Assembly (NCBI GenBank): GCA_025363495.1
Contig: JANYDR010000513.1
Location: 1-13,779 of the forward strand
Direction: 5' to 3'
DNA from: Cyclobacteriaceae bacterium
GTDB taxonomy: Bacteria > Bacteroidota > Bacteroidia > Cytophagales > Cyclobacteriaceae
DNA: 13,779 bases
The notes beneath the pieces were generated by a model that was not told where the DNA came from, did not search any database, and saw nothing but the letters and a program-made list of their open reading frames with translations. This document shows, piece after piece, positions 1 through 8,433 of this stretch (the first letter of the stretch is position 1; each line of letters starts with the position of its first letter). The position numbers and the translations under genes are program-made.

Positions 1-1638
1 GGACAAAAAGCAAGTGAAGGCCTGACAAAAGAATATGCTTTTGCCTATAAATATGGTGCAACAGAACCGATGACGCTCTTGATTCCTCAGATTTTTGGAG
101 GAAGCGTGATGACAAATTTTATTAGTGACCAACAGAGTGCCACCTATAAAGCCCTCGTGAATTCCGGAGATAATGAAACGGCCAATCAGCTCGCGAGTTA
201 TGCGCGTGCGTATTGGGGTGCCGGTACGGGTGGACCTTATTATGGAGGTGTGATCATTGTCTTTCTCTTTGTGCTTGGAATTCTTTTTGCGGACCGGAAA
301 TATGTTTACTGGCTTGTGCCGTTGAGTGTGCTGAGTCTTATGTTAAGTGTAGGAGATTCATTTTCCACGTTTAATTATTTCATGTTCGATTATTTTCCAG
401 GATATGATAAATTCAGATCGGTCAGCTTTTCGTTGATAATCATCCTTTTCTCGATGCCGCTTCTTGGAATGATCGGGTTGGAGAAATTCCTTTCAATGGA
501 AATGGATAAGAAAGTAAAAACAAAACTTATTATTGCTTTCGCAGCAACGGGTGGTTTATGTTTGCTGATACTTCTTTTGGCAGGAACATTCGACGCGATG
601 ACCGGCGCAGAAACCAGGCTACCACCGTGGTTTCTTCACGCGCTTCAATCGGACAGGCAGAGTTTAATACGAAGCGACGCTTTCCGTTCCTTTGCTTTTA
701 TATTTTCGATTTTTATTCTGCTGTTTTTTAATCTGCCCAAAAAGATTTCAATAATATGGTTCTTTGCCTTCCTTGCTTTCATGTCCACGATAGATATTAT
801 AATCGTCGACAAGCGTTATTTCACAAAAGACAATTTTCAGCGTAAGAGGAGTGATGCAGGTTTCGAGTTATCAGCAGCGGATCAGGAGATATTAAAAGAT
901 AAAAGTTATTATAGGGTTTACAATTTGCAAGAGCCATTCAGCCAAGGTGCTGCTACTTCATATTACCATCATTCGTTAAATGGCTATCATGGTGCGAAGC
1001 TTAGACGTTATCAGGATCTTTATGATTCTTGTATCTCTCGTGAAACCCAGGAGTTCGTTGCCGATGCCCAGGCCAACAAGCTTGATTTTGAAAAGTATGG
1101 TGTGCTGAATATGCTCAACACAAAGTACATCACCTATGGTCCTGATCGGGACAATGTTATTCCAAATCCATCGGCTAACGGACCGGCATGGTTTGTAAAA
1201 GATGTAGCTGTTGTGAACTCTCCAAATGAAGAGATTACAACGTTGGAGAATATTGACACCAAATCTGTTGCGATCATCGACGGATCGAAGTTTAAAGTAA
1301 GTCAGCCCTCGGCAGATAGCGCAGCGTCAATTTCATTGGTTGATCAGAAACCGTATTGGTTAAAGTACGAGTCACAATCTGCCGGTAATGGTGTTGCTGT
1401 CTTCTCGGAAATTTATTATCCAAAGGGCTGGCATGCTATGATTGATGGAAAAGAAGTCCCTATACTCCGCGCGGATTACCTGTTACGGGCTTTGGAAGTT
1501 CCTGCAGGAAAACATGTAATTGAATTTAAGTTTGAACCCAAACCTTATTTGATTGGAAATAAAATTACAATTGCTTCGAGTTGGGTGTTGCTGATAGTGG
1601 TGCTGGGGAGTTTGGGGTGGAGTTTGAAGAAATCTTAA
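1..1638 (+). CDS. YfhO-family membrane protein, C-terminal part (5' end outside window)
   Basis: The reading frame is open from base 1 and ends at the TAA at 1636-1638, so 545 codons of a longer protein are visible. About seven hydrophobic helices can be seen: residues roughly 80-100, 101-118, 136-160, 174-200, 228-245, 249-267, and a last one near the C-terminus (about 525-542). Between the last two lies a large extracytoplasmic part that ends in a typical YfhO motif, with FSEIYYPKGWHAMIDGKEV followed by LRALEVPAGKH. Family knowledge: YfhO proteins are large multi-pass membrane proteins with a GT-C-like fold, linked in Bacillus to glycosylation of cell-envelope polymers; in Bacteroidota the role is not established. 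The ATG at 70 is internal, since the frame continues upstream with family-like sequence. The gene is followed by a repeat-filled gap, so an operon with galK is uncertain. Confidence 0.85.
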   Translation, partial: GQKASEGLTKEYAFAYKYGATEPMTLLIPQIFGGSVMTNFISDQQSATYKALVNSGDNETANQLASYARAYWGAGTGGPYYGGVIIVFLFVLGILFADRKYVYWLVPLSVLSLMLSVGDSFSTFNYFMFDYFPGYDKFRSVSFSLIIILFSMPLLGMIGLEKFLSMEMDKKVKTKLIIAFAATGGLCLLILLLAGTFDAMTGAETRLPPWFLHALQSDRQSLIRSDAFRSFAFIFSIFILLFFNLPKKISIIWFFAFLAFMSTIDIIIVDKRYFTKDNFQRKRSDAGFELSAADQEILKDKSYYRVYNLQEPFSQGAATSYYHHSLNGYHGAKLRRYQDLYDSCISRETQEFVADAQANKLDFEKYGVLNMLNTKYITYGPDRDNVIPNPSANGPAWFVKDVAVVNSPNEEITTLENIDTKSVAIIDGSKFKVSQPSADSAASISLVDQKPYWLKYESQSAGNGVAVFSEIYYPKGWHAMIDGKEVPILRADYLLRALEVPAGKHVIEFKFEPKPYLIGNKITIASSWVLLIVVLGSLGWSLKKS

Positions 1639-1649
1639 TAAAAATAATA

Positions 1650-1746
1650 GTTGAATGCATTTCCCACAGACAAAAACGTCCGTAGATTTTCCCAGAACTC
1701 TAATTCCGCGTTAAAATCTGTGAGATCTGTGGGAAATGCATTCAAC
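1650..1746. repeat. 21-bp perfect inverted repeat with nested arms
   Basis: Arms 1650-1670 and 1726-1746 are perfect reverse complements. The 55-nt loop holds a second, 7-bp pair (1684-1690, AGATTTT; 1713-1719, AAAATCT). The right side also carries a 9-bp near-tandem, ATCTGTGAG then ATCTGTGGG (1716-1733). The element fills most of the gap between the YfhO gene and galK. It lacks the T-tract of an intrinsic terminator. It looks like the dispersed palindromic intergenic repeats common in Bacteroidota, though a transcript hairpin acting as terminator or 3' end protector is possible. Confidence 0.85.
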
Positions 1747-1788
1747 TTATACTTATCCTAAAAGTCTTAGATCCTTGGCTAAAATAAA

Positions 1789-2955
1789 ATGAGCGCATCA
1801 CTGTCATTCAAAATCGAAAAAGACTTCATAACCCGTTTTCAAAAAAAACCGTCGCTGTTCGTGGCTCCTGCCCGTATCAACCTCATCGGCGAGCACATCG
1901 ATTACAATGAAGGATTTGTAATGCCCGCTGCGATCGACAGGCATTTTGTATTTGCTATCAACGCCAGTGGAAATGATAAATGCAATATCTATGCAGACGA
2001 CTTTAAAGAAGGTGTTTCTTTTTCATTAAATGATCTTAATCCCGGAGAGGCCTGGATCAATTACCTGATGGGAATGCTGGACGCTTTTCAGCGCAAAGGA
2101 ATATTAAAAGGCGGTGTTGATTGCGTGTTTGGCGGAAATATTCCTTCCGGAGCAGGGATGTCATCATCGGCAGCACTGTGTTGTGGATTTGGATTTGCAT
2201 TAAATCAGCTATATGATCTTGGCCTCGACCGCCTTACCATTGCGCAGATGGCTCAATACTCTGAACATGAATTTGCAGGAGTGAACTGCGGTATCATGGA
2301 CCAGTATGCGTGTATGTTTGGAGAAGAGCATTCCGCAATACTTCTTGACTGTCGCAAATTGACACATGAGGTATTGCCATTTAAACTTATTGATCATTCG
2401 CTTTTACTGATTGACACAAAAGTGAAGCATTCTCTCGGTACTTCAGCCTACAATAACAGGAGGGAAGCATGCGAGATAGGATTGGGTATTGTTAAAAAGA
2501 AGCATGTGGAAGTGATCTCCTTGCGGGATGTGACCCGTGTTATGTTATATGGACAGCAGGATAAAATGGGCGAGGAGATTTTTGTTAAGTGCCTGTTTGT
2601 GGTGGAGGAAATTGACCGCGCTCAAAAGGCCGGAGTGTTAGTGAAACAACAGGATTTTGCAGGTCTTGGTGAATTAATGTACCAGGCGCATTGGGGACTC
2701 AGCCAGGCGTATGACGTAAGTTGCGAAGAACTGGACTTTCTGGTGATGCTGGCAGAAGAGGATAAGAATGCAGTTATTGGCTCACGAATGATGGGCGGTG
2801 GATTTGGGGGATGTACTATCAATATTGTAAGCAAACAACAGGAAGAAGTCTTTAAAGAAAAGGTTAGGCAAAAATATTTTACTACTTTTAAAATTGAGCC
2901 TGAATTTTATTCAGTAAAACTTTCAAAAGGAGTCCACTCAGAACCCAGAACTTAG
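1789..2955 (+). CDS. galK: Galactokinase
   Basis: Phosphorylates galactose at C1 with ATP in the cytoplasm, the first committed step of the Leloir pathway. At 388 aa it has the usual family length. The galactokinase signature is present at residues 27-45 (PARINLIGEHIDYNEGFV), with the probable catalytic Arg29. GHMP motif 2 is at about 115-129 (GGNIPSGAGMSSSAA), the probable catalytic Asp171 sits in CGIMDQY, and motif 3 is at 332-343 (SRMMGGGFGGCT). The start at 1789 places the signature where it belongs; no Shine-Dalgarno sequence is visible, as usual in Bacteroidota. The next gene encodes a symporter of the galactose-transporting vSGLT type, which supports the assignment. Oddity: the last four codons (EPRT) and the stop lie inside a tandem repeat, so the C-terminus has probably been changed by repeat sequence. 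No galT or galM is in the window. Confidence 0.95.
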   Translation: MSASLSFKIEKDFITRFQKKPSLFVAPARINLIGEHIDYNEGFVMPAAIDRHFVFAINASGNDKCNIYADDFKEGVSFSLNDLNPGEAWINYLMGMLDAFQRKGILKGGVDCVFGGNIPSGAGMSSSAALCCGFGFALNQLYDLGLDRLTIAQMAQYSEHEFAGVNCGIMDQYACMFGEEHSAILLDCRKLTHEVLPFKLIDHSLLLIDTKVKHSLGTSAYNNRREACEIGLGIVKKKHVEVISLRDVTRVMLYGQQDKMGEEIFVKCLFVVEEIDRAQKAGVLVKQQDFAGLGELMYQAHWGLSQAYDVSCEELDFLVMLAEEDKNAVIGSRMMGGGFGGCTINIVSKQQEEVFKEKVRQKYFTTFKIEPEFYSVKLSKGVHSEPRT

Positions 2956-2986
2956 AAACCCAGAACCTAGAACCCAGAACTCATAG
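2944..2986 (+). repeat. Three-unit degenerate tandem repeat (14-15 bp)
   Basis: Units are CCCAGAACTTAGAAA (2944-2958), CCCAGAACCTAGAA (2959-2972) and CCCAGAACTCATAG (2973-2986). The first unit contains the galK stop codon (2953-2955), and the array fills the gap up to the symporter start at 2991. It is low-complexity repeat sequence of no known function. Confidence 0.8.
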
Positions 2987-2990
2987 CCCT

Positions 2991-4676
2991 ATGCAACAAC
3001 TTCAATCCTTCGATTACATTGTCTTCCTAGTTTATTTCGTGATCGTCGCCAGTTATGGATACTGGATATACAACCGGAAAAAGAAAGCCCAACTTGATTC
3101 TAAAGATTTCTTCCTGGCAGAAGGTTCACTTACCTGGTGGGCCATCGGTGCGTCGTTAATTGCCTCCAATATTTCTGCAGAGCAGATGATTGGAATGTCG
3201 GGCTCGGGCTTTAAAATGGGACTCGCTATCTCAACCTATGAATGGATGGCTGCGGTTACGTTGATAATTGTAGCCGTCTTTTTTATTCCCGTATACCTGA
3301 AAAATAAAATTTATACAATGCCGCAGTTCCTGAACCAGCGGTATAACGGCACGGTGGCAATGATTATGGCCGTGTTCTGGTTGTTGCTGTATATCGTTGT
3401 GAATCTAATGTCTATTTTATATCTCGGTGCGCTTGCTATCAGCGGTATCACCGGGTTTGATATTTATTTATGCATTTTCCTGCTGGCAATTTTTTCTATT
3501 TTGATCACACTGGGCGGCATGAAAGTGATTGGATATACCGATGTGATCCAGGTTTTTTTCCTCGTTCTCGGAGGATTGGTTGCTACCTATATCGCGTTGA
3601 ATCTTGTTTCAAAAGAAGCAGGTCAGGAAGGAATATTGAACGGATTCAGCATTCTTACTAAAGAAGCAAACGATCATTTTCACATGATCTTTAAGCGCAA
3701 TGATCCAAATTATATGGACTTGCCGGGTCTCACGGTATTAATCGGTGGGATGTGGATTACGAACCTGAATTACTGGGGATGCAATCAATATATAACTCAA
3801 CGGGCACTTGGGGCTGATTTACCTACTGCCAGAACCGGGCTTTTATTTGCTGCCGGATTAAAATTGCTGATGCCTGTCATCGTGGTGTTGCCTGGTATTG
3901 CTGCGTATGTTTTGCATTCCAAAGGTTATTTCGCAACAGAAATGCTGGACTCAAAAGGAATAATAGATGTTAATAAAGCTTATCCGTCTCTTTTGAATTT
4001 ATTACCAAACGGAATGAAGGGACTTGCTTTTGCTGCATTGACAGCGGCGATTGTCGCTTCCCTGGCAGGTAAGGCCAACAGTATTGCGACAATTTTCACG
4101 TTAGACATTTATAAAAAAGCTATCAATCCAGGGGCATCGGAAAAGAAACTTGTCAACCTTGGACGAATCGCCGTGGTTGTATCTGTGTTTCTTGCTGTTA
4201 TTCTTTCCTTATTAATCGGTGAAAAATTAATGGGTGAGGGAAAACAAGGCTTCCAATATATTCAGGAGTATACGGGTTTTGTATCACCCGGGATTTTTGC
4301 AATGTTCATTCTTGGATTTTTCTGGAAACGCACTACTTCTAATGCAGCTTTGTTTGCAACAATAGGAGGTTTTATATTTTCACTGGTTCTTAAGGTGCTT
4401 CCACAACTAATGGATCTGTCATTCCTTTCCGCTTTAGGATTTTCAAAAGCAAATGCAGAAGGTGTATATGAAATTCCATTCCTGGATCGCATGGGATTTG
4501 TATTTATTCTTTGTGTTGTCGGTATGAGTATAATCACTAACATTGAGCAGCGTAGAGGAGTTAAGTCGAATGGTCTTGAAATTGATTCAAGCATGTTTAA
4601 GCCATCCGCTGCGTTTACCGCGATATCACTGCTTATTATGGGAGTTATTGCTGCGCTTTATACAATATATTGGTAA
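2991..4676 (+). CDS. Sodium/sugar symporter, SLC5/SSS family, vSGLT-like (probably Na+/galactose)
   Basis: Inner-membrane transporter of 561 aa with many hydrophobic helices, expected to import a hexose with Na+. It follows Vibrio vSGLT closely along most of its length (from memory; vSGLT is about 540 aa). Residues that bind galactose in vSGLT appear kept: Gln65 (ISAEQMIGMSGSG), Glu84 (TYEWM), Asn258 and Tyr261 (NLNYWGCNQYI), Lys291 (AGLKLLMP) and Gln422 (FQYIQEYTGFVSPGI). At the sodium site the stretch around residues 352-359 reads AAIVASLA, where vSGLT has AAIVSSLA: the first of two serines is Ala356, while Ser357 is kept. Its position 35 bp behind galK fits galactose uptake feeding the kinase. 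Glucose or another hexose cannot be excluded from sequence alone. The start at 2991 gives an N-terminus of the normal family length. Confidence 0.92.
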   Translation: MQQLQSFDYIVFLVYFVIVASYGYWIYNRKKKAQLDSKDFFLAEGSLTWWAIGASLIASNISAEQMIGMSGSGFKMGLAISTYEWMAAVTLIIVAVFFIPVYLKNKIYTMPQFLNQRYNGTVAMIMAVFWLLLYIVVNLMSILYLGALAISGITGFDIYLCIFLLAIFSILITLGGMKVIGYTDVIQVFFLVLGGLVATYIALNLVSKEAGQEGILNGFSILTKEANDHFHMIFKRNDPNYMDLPGLTVLIGGMWITNLNYWGCNQYITQRALGADLPTARTGLLFAAGLKLLMPVIVVLPGIAAYVLHSKGYFATEMLDSKGIIDVNKAYPSLLNLLPNGMKGLAFAALTAAIVASLAGKANSIATIFTLDIYKKAINPGASEKKLVNLGRIAVVVSVFLAVILSLLIGEKLMGEGKQGFQYIQEYTGFVSPGIFAMFILGFFWKRTTSNAALFATIGGFIFSLVLKVLPQLMDLSFLSALGFSKANAEGVYEIPFLDRMGFVFILCVVGMSIITNIEQRRGVKSNGLEIDSSMFKPSAAFTAISLLIMGVIAALYTIYW

Positions 4677-4677
4677 C

Positions 4678-4746
4678 GAAGCTAGAAGTTAGAAGCAGGA
4701 AGTTTACCGTAATCGATCTAACCTCCAACTTCTAACCTCCAGCTTC
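4678..4746. repeat. Imperfect palindrome with a 14-bp tandem repeat
   Basis: The segment 4678-4695 (GAAGCTAGAAGTTAGAAG) is the reverse complement of 4729-4746 at 16 of 18 positions. The right side is also a tandem of two 14-bp units, CTAACCTCCAACTT (4718-4731) and CTAACCTCCAGCTT (4732-4745). It fills the gap between the symporter stop and the regulator start. A folded transcript is possible, but there is no T-tract; it is more likely a dispersed intergenic repeat. Confidence 0.8.
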
Positions 4747-4759
4747 CATCATCCAAATT

Positions 4760-5725
4760 ATGAACCGGATCGACCGTCTTACCGCCATTCTCATCCAGCT
4801 ACAATCCAAAAAGATTGTGAAAGCGGAAGAGATTGCCAACCGGTTTGAGATAAGTCTGCGCACGGTCTATCGCGATGTAAAAGCTTTGATGGAGGCAGGG
4901 GTGCCTATCGGATCAGAAGCAGGAGTCGGATATTTTATAGTGGATGGATATCATCTTCCTCCGGTGATGTTCAATCAGGAAGAAGCAAGCGCTATGTTGC
5001 TTGCAGGAAAGCTGGTGGAGAAAATGTCTGACCAATCGGTCCGGAAAGCTTTTGAATCGGCGTTGTTGAAAATTAAATGTGTGTTGAACGATAAGGAGAA
5101 AGATCACCTGGAAATGCTTCAGTCTTCTGTTATGGTAGGAAGGATGCCTGAATCTGTTTCAGAAGAATTCCCCAATAACTTTCTTACCGACATTCAAAAA
5201 GCACTTGTTTATAAAGAGGTCCTTGAGATTGAGTATCACTCTAACCAGGAGGAGCTCACAAAACGAGAGATCGAACCCATCGGCATTCAATATTACAGTG
5301 CTCATTGGCACCTCATCGGTTGGTGCCGATTGCGAAGCGGATATCGCGACTTCAGAGCAGATAGAATCAAATCACTGACCAATAATCAGAAAAAATTTGA
5401 CGGAAGAAGCCGAATAAGTCTTGAAGAGTATTTGCAGTCGCTCTTACAATCGTATCGTGAGCTTGATAAAGCAGTAGTAACATTTGATAAATCAACCAAT
5501 CACTCCCGCAGCTATATGTTTGGCTGCGTTTCGGAGGAAGATCTTGGAAGTCGTGTGCGTATGACTTTTTTGATTGATAACTCTGGAATGCTGGCACGCT
5601 GGCTCCTTTCATTTGGCAGTTCGGTGGAGGTAGAGCAGCCTCAAAAATTAAAAGATATCATTGCAGATCTTGTAGAAGAATTGCATGAGCACTATGCAAC
5701 TTCTTCTGTTGGGCAAACACTTTAA
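4760..5725 (+). CDS. WYL-domain transcriptional regulator (HTH_11-WYL, YafY type)
   Basis: A 321-aa DNA-binding protein of the DeoR/YafY type. The N-terminus (residues 1-60) is a winged helix-turn-helix with the family pattern IANRFEISLRTVYRDVKAL. A WYL domain follows at about 140-207. The name-giving tripeptide reads W-H-L here (AHWHLIGWCRL), while the later RDFRADRI motif is normal. The last 90 residues fit the WCX extension. Family knowledge: WYL domains bind small ligands or nucleic acid and make such proteins ligand-responsive repressors or activators. It lies 83 bp behind the sugar symporter and 22 bp before the Tat-exported PLP enzyme, all on the same strand, so it may regulate either; the sequence does not show which. 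The N-terminus from the ATG at 4760 matches the usual family start. Confidence 0.9.
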   Translation: MNRIDRLTAILIQLQSKKIVKAEEIANRFEISLRTVYRDVKALMEAGVPIGSEAGVGYFIVDGYHLPPVMFNQEEASAMLLAGKLVEKMSDQSVRKAFESALLKIKCVLNDKEKDHLEMLQSSVMVGRMPESVSEEFPNNFLTDIQKALVYKEVLEIEYHSNQEELTKREIEPIGIQYYSAHWHLIGWCRLRSGYRDFRADRIKSLTNNQKKFDGRSRISLEEYLQSLLQSYRELDKAVVTFDKSTNHSRSYMFGCVSEEDLGSRVRMTFLIDNSGMLARWLLSFGSSVEVEQPQKLKDIIADLVEELHEHYATSSVGQTL

Positions 5726-5747
5726 ATATTATTAAAACGATAGCAAC

Positions 5748-7052
5748 ATGGACAAGCAAATGGCAGATCTTACCGGCGACAGCAAACGAAGAAAGTTCCT
5801 AAAGCAATTGCTATCCGGATCAATAGCAACTCTTGCCATGCCAGCCTTGGCAGCCGGGGCCTCATTGGAAGGCAAGGATAAGAATGCATTGCTTACCGCT
5901 CCTGCGGATGTTGCTGATGAGCGCTATTGGGAAATGGTGAAGAAACAATTCACCGTACCATCAAACCTGATTATGTTCAATGCTGCGAATCTTTGTCCAA
6001 GTCCATATTTCATTAATGACCTCGTTGAGTCAACAATGAAAGGCCTTGGAAAGGATGTATCATTTCAATACCGTAGCCAGTTCGCTGCAAAGCGTGCGAA
6101 GTCATTGGAGAAAACGGCTCAATTTATGGGCGTGACAAAAGAAGAGATCGGTATTGTTAGAAATGCTTCAGAAGGAAACTCGATTATGGTCCAGGGCTTT
6201 GATCTCAAACCAGGAGAGGAGATTATCCTTTGGGATCAGAATCATCCATCCAATAGCATTGCCTGGGAACAAAAAGCAAAGCGGTCTGGGTTCATCGTAA
6301 AGAAAATACCAATGCCTGCTTCTCCGAAATCTGCAGATGAACTGGTTGCTGCTTTCGCGAAAGCTATTACACCTAAAACAAGAATGATCTCGTTTTCACA
6401 TATTTCCAATACCAGTGGAATGACACTTCCCGCCAAAGAGATTTGCAAACTTGCAAAATCGAAGAATATATTGACAATGGTAGATGGTGCTCAATCATTG
6501 GGTATGATGGATTTGAATCTCACTGACGTTGGATGTGATTTCTATACCGCCAGCACACACAAATGGCTCATGGGTCCATTGGAAAACGGAATACTCTATG
6601 TGAAGAAAGAACACCTTGAAAAACTTTGGCCGAACGTGATCAGCGCCGGTTGGAAGGAGATGGGTAGTACTGTTGACGAGAAGCTTTGTGTCCTCGGTCA
6701 GCGAAATGAAACATCCCCATTTGCCTTACCTGAGACGATTGATTTTCATCTTACGATGGGTAAGAAAAATATTGAGGATAGAGTAAGAAAACTAAATGCA
6801 AGACTTAAAGAACAAATTCAGGCCAAAATTCCACAAGCTGTTTTTGTTTCACCCTTGTCAAGTGAAATGACAGCGGGCATTACTATTATTAACCTTCCGG
6901 GAAAAACACCATTGGAGATCAACCAAAAATTATATGACACGTATGGAATTGCTTGCGCTCCTTCCGGTGGTGTACGCATGTCACCCCATATTTATAATAC
7001 AATGGCTGATGTAGATAAAGTGGTGGAAGCATTAACAACATTGTCTGCCTGA
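5748..7052 (+). CDS. Tat-exported PLP-dependent aminotransferase class V-fold enzyme
   Basis: 434 aa. The N-terminus has a twin-arginine signal: SKRRKFLK (Arg14-Arg15), then a hydrophobic stretch ending in ALAAGAS near residue 40, so the folded enzyme probably leaves the cytoplasm with its cofactor. The body is a fold-type I PLP enzyme of class V (NifS / isopenicillin N epimerase-like). The cofactor Lys is probably Lys272 (TASTHKWLMGP), the Asp that holds the pyridine nitrogen is Asp246 (MVDGAQSLG), and a substrate-binding Arg is likely in GGVRMSPHIYNT near the C-terminus. The substrate cannot be told: desulfurase, lyase and epimerase activities all occur in this class. There is no nearby SufE-like partner and no obvious cysteine on the active-site loop, which speaks against a cysteine desulfurase. 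It starts 22 bp behind the regulator; Met5 is an alternative start that also keeps the signal. Confidence 0.88.
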   Translation: MDKQMADLTGDSKRRKFLKQLLSGSIATLAMPALAAGASLEGKDKNALLTAPADVADERYWEMVKKQFTVPSNLIMFNAANLCPSPYFINDLVESTMKGLGKDVSFQYRSQFAAKRAKSLEKTAQFMGVTKEEIGIVRNASEGNSIMVQGFDLKPGEEIILWDQNHPSNSIAWEQKAKRSGFIVKKIPMPASPKSADELVAAFAKAITPKTRMISFSHISNTSGMTLPAKEICKLAKSKNILTMVDGAQSLGMMDLNLTDVGCDFYTASTHKWLMGPLENGILYVKKEHLEKLWPNVISAGWKEMGSTVDEKLCVLGQRNETSPFALPETIDFHLTMGKKNIEDRVRKLNARLKEQIQAKIPQAVFVSPLSSEMTAGITIINLPGKTPLEINQKLYDTYGIACAPSGGVRMSPHIYNTMADVDKVVEALTTLSA

Positions 7053-7083
7053 ATTCAAATTACTTCATTAAAATTTATTGACT

Positions 7084-7431
7084 ATGAACAGAAATTATCT
7101 GAAGAGTTTTTCTTGTTCTGCTTTTATAGCTCTTGCCATCATGAGCTGTACGGGTGGAAAAGAAAGTCATGAAAATAAAGAGATGTCGATTCAACAAAGA
7201 CGTCAATTTGAGAGAAGCGACAATCAGGTTATTGAAAAGAAGATTGATGAACTCCTCAGTCAGATGACTATTGAAGAAAAGATTGGTCAGATGATGCAAA
7301 TAAATAGTTCAGCCATTGTAACAGAATCAAACTGGGGAGCTGGAAGCGATTTGAAGATTGTCCTTAATGTGGATACGGCTAAGCTTGATAATATTTTCAG
7401 GACCTACCATGTCGGTTCATTCCTTAACTGA
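7084..7431 (+). pseudogene. GH3 fragment 1: lipoprotein signal and start of the GH3-N domain
   Basis: 115 codons up to the in-frame TGA. It contains the signal peptide with lipobox Cys22, the conserved start of the catalytic domain (DELLSQMTIEEKIGQMMQI) and the strand RTYHVGSFLN just before the stop. On its own it cannot fold as an enzyme domain. Confidence 0.8.
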
Positions 7432-8433
7432 ATTGCAGTACCTGCTCAAACGTGGTATACATTTTATAAAGATATCCAGGAGCAAAACATGAAAGTTTCG
7501 CGGCTAAAGATACCCGTTATCTATGGTGTGGACCACATGCACGGAGCTAATTATCTTGAAGGTGGTACCATATTTCCTCACGCAATTAATACTGCTGCGA
7601 CATACAACAACCAGTTTCCTGCTGATATGGCTCATGTTACAGCTATCGAAACAGCCGACATAGGACATCTCTGGTTATTCGCCCCTGTGCTTGATCTTGC
7701 TCGCACGCCGCTGTGGGGAAGGTTTTACGAAACGTTGGGTGAATCACCCTATGTATCAAAAACAATGGGAGGTATTTTCGTGAAGACAGTACAAAGCGAT
7801 GCTGAAGCGGCACCTTATAAGATCGCCGCTTCGGCAAAACATTTTCTGGGATATTCCGATCCAAAATACGGATGGGACCGTGGTGCCACGGATTTCTCCG
7901 AACAAGCCATGTACGAATTTCATGTGCCATCTTTTAAAGCAGTGATTGATGCCGGAATAAAATCAGTGATGCTTAATAGTGGTGAAGTAAATGGTGAGCC
8001 TGTGCATTCTTCCGCCAGAATCGTTACCACTCTGTTACGGGATGAATTGAAATTCAAGGGAGTTGTAGTTACCGATTGGGAAGATATTATCAGGCTCTAT
8101 CGCAATCACAAAACTGCAGTCGATGAAAAAGATGCCACATATCAGTCGATCATGGCAGGTGTTGATGTGGCAATGACGCCTTATACTACAGATTTTGGTG
8201 ATCACATGAGAGCGTTGGTGAAAGAGGGAAAAATCAGTGAAGAGCGAATAGATCTCTCCGTTTCAAGGGTACTGAGAATGAAATTGGAAATAGGTCTTTT
8301 TGAAAATCCTTATCCACGCAACGACCGCTTCAGCAGAATCGGTAACACAGAAAATCGTGCTAAAGCTCTTGAAGCCGCACGTGAGTCTATTGTTTTGATG
8401 AAAAATGATCATCAGCGACTTCCATTGTGCTAA
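7432..8433 (+). pseudogene. GH3 fragment 2: most of the GH3-N catalytic barrel
   Basis: Same frame as fragment 1, so only the TGA separates them. The first ATG after the stop is at 7489 (MKVSRLKIPVIYGVDHMHG), giving a 314-aa frame that ends at 8433. It has the substrate-side motifs (KHFLGYS) and the nucleophile motif TDWEDI (codons 330-335 of the full gene). The tail ESIVLMKNDHQRLPL is the normal link to the GH3-C domain, and the frame is lost two codons later. Confidence 0.8.

Noticed and set aside
1650..1746. Intrinsic terminator of the YfhO gene
   Set aside because: The hairpin has no following T-tract and a 55-nt loop; a repeat element fits better, though a role in ending transcripts is not excluded.
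2209..2834. Minus-strand frames inside galK
   Set aside because: They are antisense to conserved galactokinase motifs and show no features of their own.
2944..2986. CRISPR-like array
   Set aside because: Units are 14-15 bp, adjacent without spacers, and only three; no cas gene is present.
4262..4594. Minus-strand frame of 110 codons inside the symporter gene
   Set aside because: Antisense to conserved transporter helices; no recognisable domain.
7429..7431. TGA read as selenocysteine or programmed readthrough in the GH3 gene
   Set aside because: The residue expected there is glycine, one base away; no hairpin of the SECIS kind is evident behind it, and the gene has a second lesion.
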